Origin: Trichostrongylus colubriformis
Lineage: Eukaryota > Nematoda > Chromadorea > Rhabditida > Trichostrongylidae
Assembly: GCA_963978905.1 (NCBI GenBank)
Contig: OZ022261.1
Span: 1,799,992 to 1,863,991, forward strand
DNA length: 64,000 nucleotides
Reading direction: 5' to 3'
Shown: positions 42,281 to 54,700 of the stretch, in pieces
Numbering within the stretch: position 1 is the first letter of the stretch
Layout of the letters: each line of letters starts with the position of its first letter
Notes under the pieces: generated by a model
What the model saw: the letters and a program-made list of their open reading frames with translations, nothing else
The model's database searches: none
Told to the model about the DNA's origin: nothing
Translations under genes and position numbers: made by a program

Positions 42281-43970
42281 TCCCCGCAGTGACAAATTCA
42301 AGAGTGTTTGCTCGAATATGGCCCGTAGTTGTGAGGCTTCACTCAGTCGGCATAATCACTTCAGTGTTAACCCATTTCTTACTAAAGTTATCGAGGATCT
42401 TTCTTGTTAACTCAGGCTCACAGTTGCTTGTCAGTATCAGGAGAAGTTGGCAGTATACGGCTAATGCAACCCCAACGTCGCAGGTTTTCGTATGGGTTCT
42501 TCACAATGCTGATCACAAACAAGAGACTGGGTCACCACACAAGAAAACTGCCTTGCTACATCTAATTAACTACAGTTGTTGTTTAATTTCTGTCAATGTT
42601 CTGGCGCGTCTATGCACACATGAATAAATAAATAACAAAATAAATAATTGAGTTGGCTGCGTGCAAGGGATGGTTTTGGCCTTCACTAATAATTAGCCCC
42701 CTCCCTTGTCACCGGTGCCAATTTGGCGCCATTTGCGTCAGATCGGTGCAGCTAGCTTCTGCAACAATCGCGTTTGAAGATTCCATACAAGGTCTGCAGA
42801 TGGACAGGAGGTTCATGATCTGATTGCGATAATGGCTTCCATTTCCAGCGCCGGCGCCAATTTGTCACCATAACTGCGTTCACCGGCCGCTAAGAACTTA
42901 AATACAATGGTTGATCAAGGCTCTCATAACGAGGAAATTTTCATTTTGGCTGTGACACAAATATAGCACCGGTTCGGTAGAGAAACGATTTTAAGCAAGG
43001 TTGATTGTGATGGTTTATTGCGCAGGGAATATTGTGAATTTGGCAACATACATTAATCAAGTGCAATAGCGCCATTGTAGCCCCCTCCCCTCCCCTCCCA
43101 GAGGCGAAGGAACTACTTGTGATCAGTAGAAAGAACAACTCCCAAAGGGAAAGTTCCAGCAAATTTCTTGCGTATTCTGGTGTTTTCGGAGTTATAATGA
43201 CAGTTGGGGCCAAGAAATTTTTGAAAAGGCATCTTTCAGTTACTACAACCGCAGAAGCTGCAGCATAGGGAGGACAGTTTTTGTTACTACAACCGATCAG
43301 AAATAGGAATTGATTCTTCAAACACACCGCACATTGTGCTGCGATTCTTTGTTCTAACGATACACACCCCGTGCAGGCCTTGTGAAAAGGTGGAGGTACC
43401 GTTACGTACTTCTAAAAAGAGTTTCAGTACAGGAAAACTGAATGTTTTCCAACAGCTAGTACAAGAGCACATCACATACGCTCTCCCTGGTTAGCTGGGA
43501 CAAAAGGGCGAGGTTAGCGTGGATTCGAGCGGGTGTAGCACCGTAGCGCGTCGTGGTGGAGCAATCTGGCTGGTTACTAACGTGACTAACGTGTCATAAT
43601 GCCCTGAGAAAGTAATTTGATCATTGTAAGGTGTGCTTTAGGCATAATCTTCGCCCGTCAGTAGATGTCACATTTCATGTGGGTAGAATGATGGTAGGGA
43701 TCCTGGTAAAAAGGCAGTTTTGCCCCCAGCAGGGAAACTTCTCCGGATGCTCTCATGTACCATAATCGTAATAATCTCTTTGAGTATACCACAGGGTCTA
43801 TATAAAGTGATACGAATGACTACTCTGCATTTTAATCACGGCTCACCTGCTTGACTAGATCTTCATTATTTATGCACAAGGTCGTAGCATGTTCGGGTCT
43901 CCCGTTTGGATGGACCAGCGCATTAATGTGAGAATCAAATGTTGTTGCGCGAAACGAGCAGGATATCCTG

Positions 43971-44144
43971 AGGCCGCGTTCATACTTTGCGGTGCCGGCG
44001 GCAGGGCGTGGCTGCATGTCTCTGCGTCTCCGTCTGTGCCGCCCTGTCTCATTGCCTGCGTCTTCATTGCATCTCCCCCGTGCCACGCTGCCTCGCTGCC
44101 TGTGCACGCAGATACCACGTGGCCGTGCAAAGAATGAGCGGCCT
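43971..44144. repeat. AGGCCGC-family MITE
   Basis: Starts AGGCCGCGTTCATACTTTGC and ends GCAAAGAATGAGCGGCCT. The body carries GGCGTGGCTGCATGTCTCTG and related blocks seen in 57958-58133 and 60217-60341. Confidence 0.85.
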
Positions 44145-44159
44145 AAGGAGTTGACCCCT

Positions 44160-45640
44160 CCCTACCCCTAACTGCGATTTCATAACCACATCCAGTTTAA
44201 CCCACCTCCGTGATGAAGAAGCGGTCATGAAGGGACAAAGAAGTGTATATTCTTGGTAGGGATCAACAACTTTCCTTTGTTGAATGTGTTGCCACTCAAT
44301 CCACGGCGTCTCTCGGTATCCAATTTGAGCATGCTTTCCAGATCTACACGCTCCTACGTTCACAGCGTTCGAACGGAGCAGGTGATGACAGAAGGCTGAC
44401 TTTTGGTTTCTCCCCATATCTTCACGATCGCTCTTGTGGTGGGAGTGCCGAAACGCTCTATCGAATGAACTAGCAGGAAGACCCACAAGTGTCGAATCTT
44501 CGAATTGCTCGCAAGTAATGTTTCCATTTCCAGTATCCTCAATACTGAGAAAATGACCTTGATATCCGTGATGTATGAGGATAGGATCAATCAAATGGCA
44601 AGTCTGCTGTATTTCCTTTTTCTCATTATATCTATGGCAAGCTGTGTGAAAATGCTGAAAGGGTCTCTGGAAGCGTCTGCTGACTAAAACTGTTCGAGAT
44701 CCTCTCTTAAGATATCCTGTGTAGTGTTTGACCACACGCATTGATTGCGCTCGGGGTATAACCTCACGTTAAGATTGCGCACGCGGTCTGTGGCGTGTGA
44801 CACGATGTGGGCGTGCTAGGGTTGCTATATATTGTTGTCGTGTAATCGTGTGAGGACCACCGAAATGCATACGCCGCCCATAGCTCGCCAGGCGCCCTGA
44901 CGTTAGGTAGACAACCGATCAGTACGTTCATGCGTCTTCAGCACTGCTATCAGGGCCACATTAAGCTTGCGCTCCGACCCCGAGAAGAACATAATTTCAA
45001 AGCATCAGTCCCACTGGAGGTTCTATCGTGTTAGACCTCGGTGTGGAAGCTATGAAGGGAGAGATCATCAAGGTTAGCAGTTATAGCAAACGACGCGCTA
45101 AATGCGATGCAGAGAGATAACCCTTTGGGTGCCCTACATAAGTTGTCATCACCGATATCGAATATGCAAGAGGTACTGGCATAGAAGAGATGCGTACAAT
45201 CAGCTTGCCCAAACAGCACGGATCATATGCGAACTTGTCCTGCACCATGCCGTTGATTTTGGATTCCATGGTCATTTTTGGCAAAGGAGCGATTAGGAGA
45301 TCAGAGGATGTGAACCACTTAAGTCTGCCATCAGTGTGAACAGATCCGTCAAGCGTCTGGTCAGTTGTACCGGCAGGCGAGGCTAGCTCGTCAGTGAGGT
45401 CGTGTTTGACCCAATGGAATGCAGACCGGACGGGGCTGGCGATTAAAACAGTGGTGTTAATCTCATTAGGAGGGTTAGAATCGGGAGTGCTGAAGAATAG
45501 CCGAATGTTAATGGGAGAGTATTTGGTGCATTTTTTTGAGTTGGATTATTCGCGCATCCGATTTTGTATTTGTGGAAATGCAGACGTCACGATATGCGAT
45601 ATAAATAGAAGTGGTAATGGCACCACGAATTCAAGTCGAA
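44160..45640 (-). other. Two long uninterrupted minus-strand frames of unknown origin
   Basis: Frame one is open from about 45640 down to 45081 (about 185 codons; internal landmarks HWVKHDLTDELASPAG, KWFTSSDLLIAPLPKM, KINGMVQDKFAYDPCC). Frame two is open from 44741 down through 44160 (starts MRVVKHYTGYLKRG; PASSFDRAFRHSHHKSDR). They are on one strand with a gap of about 340 bp. No domain was recognised. A decayed retroelement or an unannotated gene are both possible. Opposite-strand ORFs here look like shadows. Confidence 0.3.
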
Positions 45641-46309
45641 TTCAGGATACACCGGAAGTGAGAATAATGAGCGCAAATGATCAGTATGTTTCTGAGCGAT
45701 AAAAGTGTCATGAGGGATTTCGATGCGATGTAAGTGGATTGTCGAGTCCTTGGGAGAATTTCATTTTCCAGTGTCTCTCGACCGATATATATCTTGAGCT
45801 AATGGAACTACAAAGGAATCCAACGGCATTTCCAAAAGGGCAAAACATTAAGTTCCTGAAACCGGCTGAATTTGACAAATGATTATTTTTGAATTACGTC
45901 ATAACTGTTAGAAGACAAGGAAATCAGATATAATTCATTTGTAATTGAATGTAATTCTTGAATAATCTTCGACCGAGGTATCTTCAGCAGTGAGGAATGT
46001 TGGGAGGAGTTCAGTTTTTCAGAAAACAAAAATCTCGTAAATCCCCAACAATCACCACAGTTTTGCTAAGGCCGCCCTTAGACTTCATGGTTTTGCGTGT
46101 TTGCGATTTTGCGGCGTCGCACTTTCGGCCTTCGTCGAGGAATCCTCGACAGTGGGGACCTATTTGGTCCGCCGGGAGGGGGTCGTAATAGTAGAGGTAG
46201 GCAGTGATCAATGTTTCTCAGGTTGGGGACCCTACGTGTAAAGGGGAGATGTGATAAAACTGAGTAACTGGGTTCAGAATTGAAGCTAATATTCAATTCA
46301 TCTTCACAG

Positions 46310-46359
46310 GAAAATCTTGAAGGACATACAGGAAGCGACCCTCACAAACAGAGAACGAG
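46310..46359 (+). CDS. Isolated exon-like segment
   Basis: It follows catcttcacag and precedes GTAGGA, coding ENLEGHTGSDPHKQRTR. The composition is protein-like. No partner exon was established; a following plus-strand frame near 46457 (TDLLVLLELWAVNK) lies within an inverted duplication. Function unknown. Confidence 0.22.
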
Positions 46360-46530
46360 GTAGGACACAATTTTCATTAGATAAGAGCCCAAGACGATAC
46401 TGTAGAGGGGAGGGCAAATGGACAACGCAAAAGAGACAGAGTCAAAGGCTAGACTGACCTCTTGGTCCTCTTGGAATTGTGGGCTGTGAACAAGGTGTCA
46501 AGCTTTTGCAACCAAACGCTAATTACTTAC

Positions 46531-46724
46531 ATATGCTGTGGTGCGAGGTCGATATTTGAAAGCTTGTTCACAGTGCACAATTCCAAGACGACCACGGTAA
46601 TAGTGTACTCTTTTGCGAACGAAGTTAGCTGATGTCACCGTAGCGCTGCATCCGCGATAAGTAGAAGTAGGCACTGAAAGTTCCCTTCGCGCAAAGTCGG
46701 CATGCGGCCGAAATGTCAAATCAT
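46531..46724 (-). CDS. Isolated coding-like exon, unrecognised
   Basis: The minus-strand acceptor ttttttgtag (after 46724) and donor GTAAGT (46530-46525) bound 194 bases open in one frame. It codes DLTFRPHADFARRELSVPTS and later FVRKRVHYYRGRLGIVHCEQ. Phase is 1 in, 0 out. A piece of it (the LGIVHCEQ codons) is duplicated in inverse orientation at about 46455-46495. Neighbouring exons were not found, so it may be a gene fragment. Confidence 0.35.
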
Positions 46725-46918
46725 CTACAAAAAAGCTGAGGAGCGAAAAAGCCAGCGTCTCCCTCCTGCACTAAATACTCCTCACCCTCAGCTTACTTCA
46801 GCTCAATACACTGTGCAAGCGGGTTAAGGCACACCTCGTTTGATCAGATTTGTCGACTTGATTTTTCAGGGAAAGTAGATCTTTAGGTTACCTTGCAAAT
46901 TGCACCATTTTTGCATCG

Positions 46919-47059
46919 CCATGGTGCTTCACCACCACGCTACATCCACTCGAACCCACGCTAACCACGCCCTCTTGAGCACTTATTGGTCAGCTGTGAC
47001 AATAGGATGTAGGTAACGTGGGTTCCAGTGGATTTAGCGCTGTGATGGCTCATCATGGC
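46919..47059. repeat. Inverted-repeat element
   Basis: GCCATGGTG..CCACGCTACATCCACTCGAACCCACGCTAAC pairs with GTAACGTGGGTTCCAGTGGATTTAGCGC..ATCATGGC. A related block, GTTAGCGTGGATTCGAGCGG, stands alone at about 43513-43575 in opposite orientation. Confidence 0.7.
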
Positions 47060-47501
47060 AGCGCAAAAGGCTGCAGCCTGCGTAGATAGTTACCCAGCGA
47101 CACTGTCTCAAAGAGGTAGCTAGGCTACTGATTATTACGAGGTGCGCCTCTAGGCGAAATCTTTCATCTTTATGAAGCAATAGAAATTGTGCTAGAAAGA
47201 AAGGTCAACTTTCCAGACATGCGAATTCAGTAGACACTGCTTTAGTTCTCTACCATACATTGCTAATCCAAAACGAGGGACGCAGATGGGCCAATAGAAA
47301 CGGAGCGCGGTACATATTTAATTTAATTCTGCAGCGGAATGGAAGTGAATGAAAGTGAGGAGTAGACTTACAATGTTTTGCCACGGTTCCACGTACGCTG
47401 CGGCGTTGTTGTTGTGCCTGGCATCGTCGAATGCTGGATATGCGATCACTAAATGCATTTGAGTATAAAACGTGTAAATGATTTCACACTGAGGCGTTTG
47501 G

Positions 47502-47729
47502 GGTGTGGGCCATCAGGAGGAGAAATTCTGGTCGCAGCGTTCGGGCCGCCATGCGATGAGTGCGAGCGGGAGGCGTCATATTGAAACTCGGTCCTGAAAC
47601 GATGGCGATGTCCTTCGCCCTATTTTAAGCGTAATCGATTTAGGACCCAAATAGTATGACGTTCCTAGCTCGCATATATCGCGTCGCGGGCACGCAGCCA
47701 CGCGAATTTTCTGTTCTGATGGCACACAC
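47502..47729. repeat. MITE of the GTGTGCCAT family
   Basis: Ends GGTGTGGGCCATCAGGAGGA and TCTGATGGCACACAC pair imperfectly, with GAAATTC/GAATTTT inside. The interior shares GGTCCTGAAACGATGG and CTAGCTCGCAT blocks with other GC-rich repeats in the window. Confidence 0.6.
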
Positions 47730-49959
47730 TGAGGTATCAGAAAAACTTGCTGAAAAAAACGATGTTCAAGTTGCTTCCATGTTGGCTACAAAAAACCCAT
47801 CAAACAGGCTTGACCGTTTACCAAAGTGCTTTTGGTTGAACCCATCTCATTGAAGGTTTTTCTACGTTGCTCAAAGACACATCCCACGATTAGTCTACCG
47901 GAACAATCTAGAACGTTCTACATCTGCATGAGATCTGCCCTATTGCGGCTCAAGGGTGTGCTGGCAAGTAAGTTTGCTTTCGTGATCTCCGCGGTAGGAA
48001 GAAGGTTTCCAAACCTTGTGTAGTTTCGAATGCCATGAGTAGGGTCTGCACTAAGAAATTTCATCTACATAATTTGTCCCGACAGTATGATCTCAGGAAT
48101 GCAGCACACTGGCAGCTTGTTGCCAGTACCACGTATGCTCACCCCAGCTCTTTCGAAACTTGTATGGTTCAAACTTAAAGGCACCGCTAGGGACAAATTT
48201 GGTCGATTGTTGAATATGAATATGGAAGTGCTATGTAGTGAGTGCACCAGTAGAGAAAAAATGGAGTAAAATGCTTTAAAATCGGAGACGGAATGCTCCC
48301 ACCGATTCTCTTCCAGGACTTCCTTCAGATACCTCTGCATCTCTAAAGGGAGTGATGCAGGCAACGAGGTCAGCAAGCCAATTCGATTGCTCCGCCCTTC
48401 GCGGCCACTCTACCGCGACGCGCCTCGGCGAGGTCGCGATAATGCAGCGTTCATAGTCATGGTATTTATAGAAACAGCGCTTTCGTGGAATCGATGTGAT
48501 GGGATTCAATGCCACCGTTTTCGTGGAAAAGTATCAGACGCGCCTTGATCGGAAAAAACGTGGAATTAGCGATATTGCTGAAATGGCCTTTTTGTAGTAT
48601 TAGCGTTTTCGTGGATTTGCTGAAAAAAGACTTATATTGCGAAAGATGACGGAATACCGTTTTTAAAAAAAGTGGAGGCCAACTTTCATCAACTCAGTTT
48701 GATGTAGCATAGCCTTGAACTTCTTAAATAAAGCGAACTGTGACGGAATGGTCTAACTACTTTCTTATGTGCTACAGTGAGATATTATACCGGGTTGTTC
48801 CATGCGTTGCTTTACTTTTTGACGGCTCTAAATACTATTTCAGCTCCAAATTTTCTGTAAAAAGTGCATTTGGACGGGAATCATGTTCACCGACGAAGTC
48901 ACCTACCTCGTTTGGACTAATACCCTTGCTTACATATAATTCACATGCATCGCTTATTCGGCTGTGAGTCGAGAAAGAGAGCTGAAGATGACCATCTTCC
49001 CCCCCCCACCCCAATTGAACGCAATGAATAGATGGTAGACTGAAGGAGTAAGCTTGATTGTAAGCCACGGCTTGAACCAGGTCAGGTCAACAGAGCTCGT
49101 GATGGCAAATTCGTTGCGCGCGGTGAGACAGTGCGCGTGGAGAGGTGTCCCAATTCGGATGTGCTGACCTACTTACAACAAGCTTACAATTTGGACTATA
49201 ACTGCGAGAGTCTTCCACCACCGTTCTCGTTTTTGTTGGTACATGATGACGTGCGTTGTTGTGTATAATACAACTCAGCCCTCGCTTTCTCTTCACTTTT
49301 GTGTTGTGCTGTGGCATGCTTTCCTAAATGCGCTATCAAGCAAAGTTCTCTATCTCGAGTCACATTAAGTAGTGGTGCAGGGAAACTTTCATCAAATAGC
49401 GCTATCTCATTTCAAAATGGAACAACAGTATCATGGCCGGCATCAAATAGCGCCATCTATTTCAAGGTGGAAAAACAACTTTATGTTCATGCTTTCCAAT
49501 GAGCCGAGAAATCCTCAGGCTCCTTCTGCGAAAACTTTCAGGAGACAGCGGATAGTGGATCCGCAAAGTAACTAATTTTAATGACGTTTTTGCGAAGTAG
49601 TTAGCATGTGCTGCCATTATGAGAAAGAAAATGTCTGTATTGCAGTGAAAATTAATCAACAGCTGTATCGACCCGTATCGACTGCTTCGGGTTCCCATCA
49701 TAGAAGCATCAAAACCATACAAATCAACTACTGAGCGTCCATGTCACAATGTAGCTTATGCATGGCATAGGAATACAAAATAGTCGTTAAAGATGTTAAG
49801 GTTTAGGTCAGAAACCACCGAATTAGGTCATCGCACCACGCGAAAACGTCGGCGTGCGCCACTAGCGCCTTGCTTTGTGACCTGTTGGACCCTCTTAACG
49901 TACACCACTGCTTTCGTTCTGAAGAAGCGCTTTAAGAACATTAATCTTGATGAGAACGC

Positions 49960-50030
49960 TCGAGCCCATAGCTCGCACCGATCGCGTCACACGCGGCTAC
50001 GCGGATTTTCTGTCTCAATGGCACACATGC
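49960..50030. repeat. One end of a GTGTGCCAT-family element
   Basis: GCCCATAGCTCGCACC, then ATCGCGTCACACGCGGC, then GGATTTTCTGTC and ATGGCACACA repeat the right half of 47502-47729. A matching left half is not clear. Confidence 0.5.
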
Positions 50031-50400
50031 GTAATACCCCGGATTGCTAGACAAACACGGTAACCTGCATCCTTGAAAGGAACGGCTATCTCACTAGCGT
50101 CCCAACAATAGAGAAGCACATGGAGCAGCTTCTACACAGTGGGGTGTGAATAGTTTGGTCGGTTTCGTAGAATACTCGATGTTTAAGGGTAATAGAGAGT
50201 GTTTGCTGAGTTTTACAGAATTGTTACACACTTAACAAGTGCTAACAAGCTGCGCAGTTTGAGGGGCGAGTCTCGGACAGTTCCTTTTTTCTGGATTTCC
50301 TCATCTCCTGATTAAAAACAGATTTTCTTCTCAATTTCCTCAACGTTGACATGATTTTTTCGCACTTGTGGCTGTCACCCCTAGAAGTTGTGCCGTCGCA

Positions 50401-50930
50401 TTACAGAGACTTCATCAGATCATCTGTAGAGCTCTGTGGAGCTTGGAAACTGTCGAAAAAGATTTTAGCACTTGTGTTAGCTCGTGACTGTAGCCGAGAT
50501 TGACCAAGGGCAGGCCCCGCTGGTAATAGAAAACTGTGCGAAGATGTTATCTTGGGCACAAGTTGTAACGACTTTTTTTGCAATCAGCAATTACATATGA
50601 AGGTGTTAGAGGATGAAGGACAACACATCTGAGTCAATTATTTGAGAATTTGCGTTTCTAGTTGAGGAGTTCCAATGATTCTCAGTGTCAAAAATGTCAG
50701 CTAAATCTAGGCAAACCTGAAATGATTCCCAACCCAATCTAGAATTCAAACATCCAGTTTTAAATCGGTAAACTACATCTAAACTACATCTCGACCACTG
50801 AGAGCAACCACGCTGAAGTCATCCTATACTACAGACTTCTTGAAATGTTAGGAGATAACGTGAAGCATGATTCTTTAGCAAACGCACCACAGATACAAGC
50901 CAGAAGCAGAAGGAAGAGATCGCGGAGCAT
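50401..50930 (-). CDS. Probable small secreted protein (exon chain provisional)
   Basis: The first exon 50833-50930 (minus) begins with a clear secretion signal, MLRDLFLLLLACICGAFA, then KESCFTLSPNISRS and a GTAGTA donor. Exon 50401-50533 (acceptor ttcgcacag) joins in phase and gives a 76-residue product ending STDDLMKSL, stop. A competing segment, 50606-50716 (acceptor aatcatttcag), codes VCLDLADIFDTENHWNSS and ends in its own stop, but its phase does not fit the first exon. Another donor-bearing ATG (MDVTQAPHWAGRQTS, GTGAGT donor) lies at 50955-51013. No domain or dibasic peptide sites were seen, so function is open. Confidence 0.4.
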
Positions 50931-51769
50931 TGATGGCTGTTATGATACTCACGGAACGTGCGAAGGCAACTAGTTTGCCGTCCCGCCCAATGAGGGGCTT
51001 GGGTTACATCCATGAAAACGTGCGACGATTCGAATATATGCAGTCGGCAGGATTCAGGGGATGACGATCTTCCATGCTTGTTACGCTTATTCGGAAACTC
51101 CTAAATCAGGACGTTCAACACATGTAATGTTTCATTCGATTGGAGTGGAGGTGGTGTAGGGACAGGTGGCGAGCACCCCAGTCTTATGGTGGGGAGATCA
51201 ACGGCCGCTCAGGCCAACTTAGCCTTCATCCCCAGGGCCAGAGGATTGGTATCAGACTCGTTTGGGAGGATAGCAGCAGTGGCTTGTACATCGGCTGGCC
51301 CCCGCAAGTCATTTTGTAGACCAAATCGTATTCACCTGCCACCACGATTCTGAATGGAACTAGAGTGTGGATCGCATCTCACAGAAAGGACTGATCAATG
51401 TCAAAAATTTAATCCTTTTTATATTTGATTAAACTGCACAAGTTCAAATTTGTGAGTCAGGCAATCGGGAAACGGCCTTTCCTTTGTCGTGCGATAACGA
51501 GCTGCATTATAACACGACTCCCACACGCAACCACCACCTCATGCTAATGAGCGTTATTCAAATACATTGTATGTTGTGAAAAACCTACCTGGAAAAATCG
51601 TAACGTTTACCTTTTCGAAAGGGTTTTTTTACATGTTATAGGAGTTCATGCATCGAACATGGAGGGAAGTTCTGTTTTTTCCTTGATCGCTTGATGAGGA
51701 TACGGCCATGTTATAATATATGGTACGTATGTGATGTAACGTTGGACTCAAAGAAAGTGATATGGGTAA

Positions 51770-54700
51770 CGTGGGTAATGAGGACTCCTAAGGTGGTTAA
51801 CGCAAATGAAAGCTAGGGGTCTAAGAAGACAATATGTGGCGAAATTCCCGATGAAAAAGGGCGCCGCGGGCTTTATAAGAGCCGTCTTCTTCAACAGCTG
51901 TCACTTGTTCCATCAGTGATAGGAGCTTCATTTTCTAAAAGACCTTCCTCGTGAGTCGCTGTGAATTTCGATCTCTTTTCCACACCACAATGGTAGGAGG
52001 TGTGCTGACAGTGATCGCGTGAACTAAACGTCCTGCTCAACCCGCCCTATGTACGTTACACCCTCCCAGACGAAGGCGAGAGAAGTTCAAGCCAATCCGC
52101 TTTACTGCCATCTTTGCTGTTGTCAGTAATTATGTTTGTTTGTATACCCGACGGGTATACACGATGAGAGCTTACTTAGAGACTGTGGTAGGGGTAATGT
52201 GGGTAATGAGAAGTCCTCGATTGTCTTCCGCAAATGTAAGCTAGTAGGGGTCTTAGAAGACTATATGTGGCGAAATTTCCTATGAAAAAGGGCGTCCCGG
52301 GCTTTATAAGAGCCGTCTTCTTCAACAGCTGTCACTTGTTTTATCCCGGCTCGCCCCGTTTGAGAATGAACGGCGGGAAGGGAGTCTTATGTCTGGGGTC
52401 TTTCCCCGTTTCATTCAGTTTTTTCTTCATTTCCGTAGTATTGAGGCTTGCATTAACCCTATCACTGTCTTTAATAAAAGTATTTCCGTTACAACGAATA
52501 ACAGAGAAAGAGGATAACAGGAAGAAGTGGTAGGCGTAGGACGTGTGGCCGCGAACTAATTGCCCACTGTTAAGTGGCGGCAACACGAGGGTAGTAGCCT
52601 CATCAGCTTTGAGACCCAGATGCAGCGCGTGATTCACTGAAGGCATTTGACGGGGTATTGCATGAGTTCTTGTACCTGAGGCAATTGTCAAAAATCCTCA
52701 ATTACATGGACCCTGTCTCATTCATCACCACTGTCCGTAGTGTCATAGGGTCAGACAAAAAGCTCCCGCCACTTCGTACACAATAAGAATTTTTTCGTGG
52801 TTTTCAGAAATATCTTTTGCGACACTGGAGCTATTCCGACACCACACTGTAGAAAAAATCTGCTCTTTTTTCATTATGCAAAGTCTCCGGAAGCTCCCCT
52901 TGACGAGTGCTATTAGGTTGTAAGGAAAGTTTTGGCCGGTTTTTGAAATTTCAACTTCGAGAGATCATAACTCGGCTCAGAGTGCATCTTTTCTCACAGA
53001 GTGAGCACCATTAGATTCGCCACACTCTTGGCAGCACTATGCATACCTACACATCTCAATTTGATAAAGGGCTGATAATTTATATTGCGCGAAATGAAAA
53101 AAAGTCGACTTCAAATCGCCACTCTTTCTGAACACACTGCTACTGAAGGAGCTGGCCAGATGTTTTGGGAAGTGGGGCATAGTTAGCGCTAGATCTGATG
53201 AACATGATAGACGAGTAAGGGCCTCACCCTGCAACTGCTTCAATTAGTGGAAGAGGATTTGTGAAAAATGCGCTTGCGCATGACTGCCGTGAGGGGTCCC
53301 GCGGCACCCATTTTTTTGGATTTTTCCAAATCAAGGCCACTTGAGGTGGTCAGCTAAGGTTGCTTGTTGAGGGCCAATACTTGTGGATATCCCCTGCAAA
53401 TATGGACTGAATGGGACTAGAATGCGTGGTGCATCCCGAAGAGGGGATTGATTAACGCCGAAAACTTTATTCTTTATCCTTTTATGACGAATAGTTTTGG
53501 AATAGAAGTTGCCAAGACGTGGGTATTAGGAGAATAGCCTTCAAGTCTGCGATAAAAGATCACAATGGTGCATCCTCCGGTAACTATTTGATGGTATTCG
53601 TGGGTGTTGTCCACTACAAATTTCACAAACAAGTTCCTGGAATATAAAGTGAAACACATCAAATAATGCTCAGTATAGCTGCCCCGACATACAGTAGCGC
53701 TCAAAAGTCTTCGGCGAAATGGTCTTTCACTTGGGGTTTTTCACTTGTAACTTTTTTGTAACTGCACCAATCTAAAAGAAATTTTAGTATGTTGTACTTG
53801 GATACACTGCATACGTAATATACTATTTTGACGCTCAACGGTATAGGTTACGCGGTTATATGAAACTTTTTGTTTTTGGAGTGCCATCGCTATGCCGTCC
53901 CACTGTGCAGCTGTCATCAAAAGTCGTGGTCTTTCTACAAAATATTAATGTTCTCTGAGGCTTGCTCGTTTTGTTTTTGTAAGGAAAGCCGTTCCCCTTG
54001 ACCAAGCCTTTTACTTTTTTCTGGGTGGTCTTGTAGTAAATTTTTGTAAAAAACCATGAAAAATGTCAAGCGGCACTCAAGTAGACGGAAGTGTTGGCAA
54101 TAGGTTCAGGCACCACACATTAAAATTTTGTCAAATTTGGTCAAGTAGAAAAAAAGTTATGACAAAAGAGTTTTGGCCGAAGACTTTTGAGCGCTACTGT
54201 ATGTTCATTTTCAGTTAGCAAGAAGGGCTCGGACATTCCCCACGACACGCACCCACACTTCGAAAGATGAACTCTCTGAAAAACTTTTTGAAATCAGATA
54301 CAGCAGTTATATCCCATGTGCGTCTTGGATGTATCCAAGACGGGTTAACACTTTTTTAGCACTTCGAAGCAAATCTGAAAAGAGAGATCAATTCAAGGAC
54401 AGAGAAATGTCATACTCAAGACTTTTTTATCCTGAGGAAGCAAATTTTTGAATGATGGAAGAGAGTTTTTGAATAACTGTGATGAACCAAATTGTTTTTG
54501 CTTGGTTTCAAACAGTTGTGTTCGAGCAGGGAAGGGTGGACACCTGCTGACCGACCTATGTAATATACCTACAACTTACTTCAGCTCGCAGTTTATCGTA
54601 TTAAAGACAGTGATAGGGGATTGATTTCCTAAAAAAAACTTCCTCGTGAGTCGCTGTGAATTTCGACCTCTTTTCCACACCACAATGGTGGTTTGCTGCA

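Larger units (their letters stand above)
41937..50400. other. Repeat-rich intergenic region
   Basis: Apart from items listed separately, no gene could be built. Exon-like scraps include 48907-48960 (minus, acceptor ctcacag, donor GTAGGT, codes RISDACELYVSKGISPNE). Coding-like plus-strand stretches near 47730-47860 and 48087-48180 have no matched partners. Two direct repeats, CATCAAATAGCG.CATCT, occur near 49390 and 49443. Confidence 0.4.

Noticed and set aside
48870..49080. Tc1/mariner-like IMFTDEVTY motif on the plus strand
   Set aside because: Too short, no inverted ends or further catalytic motifs; the minus-strand reading is equally open.
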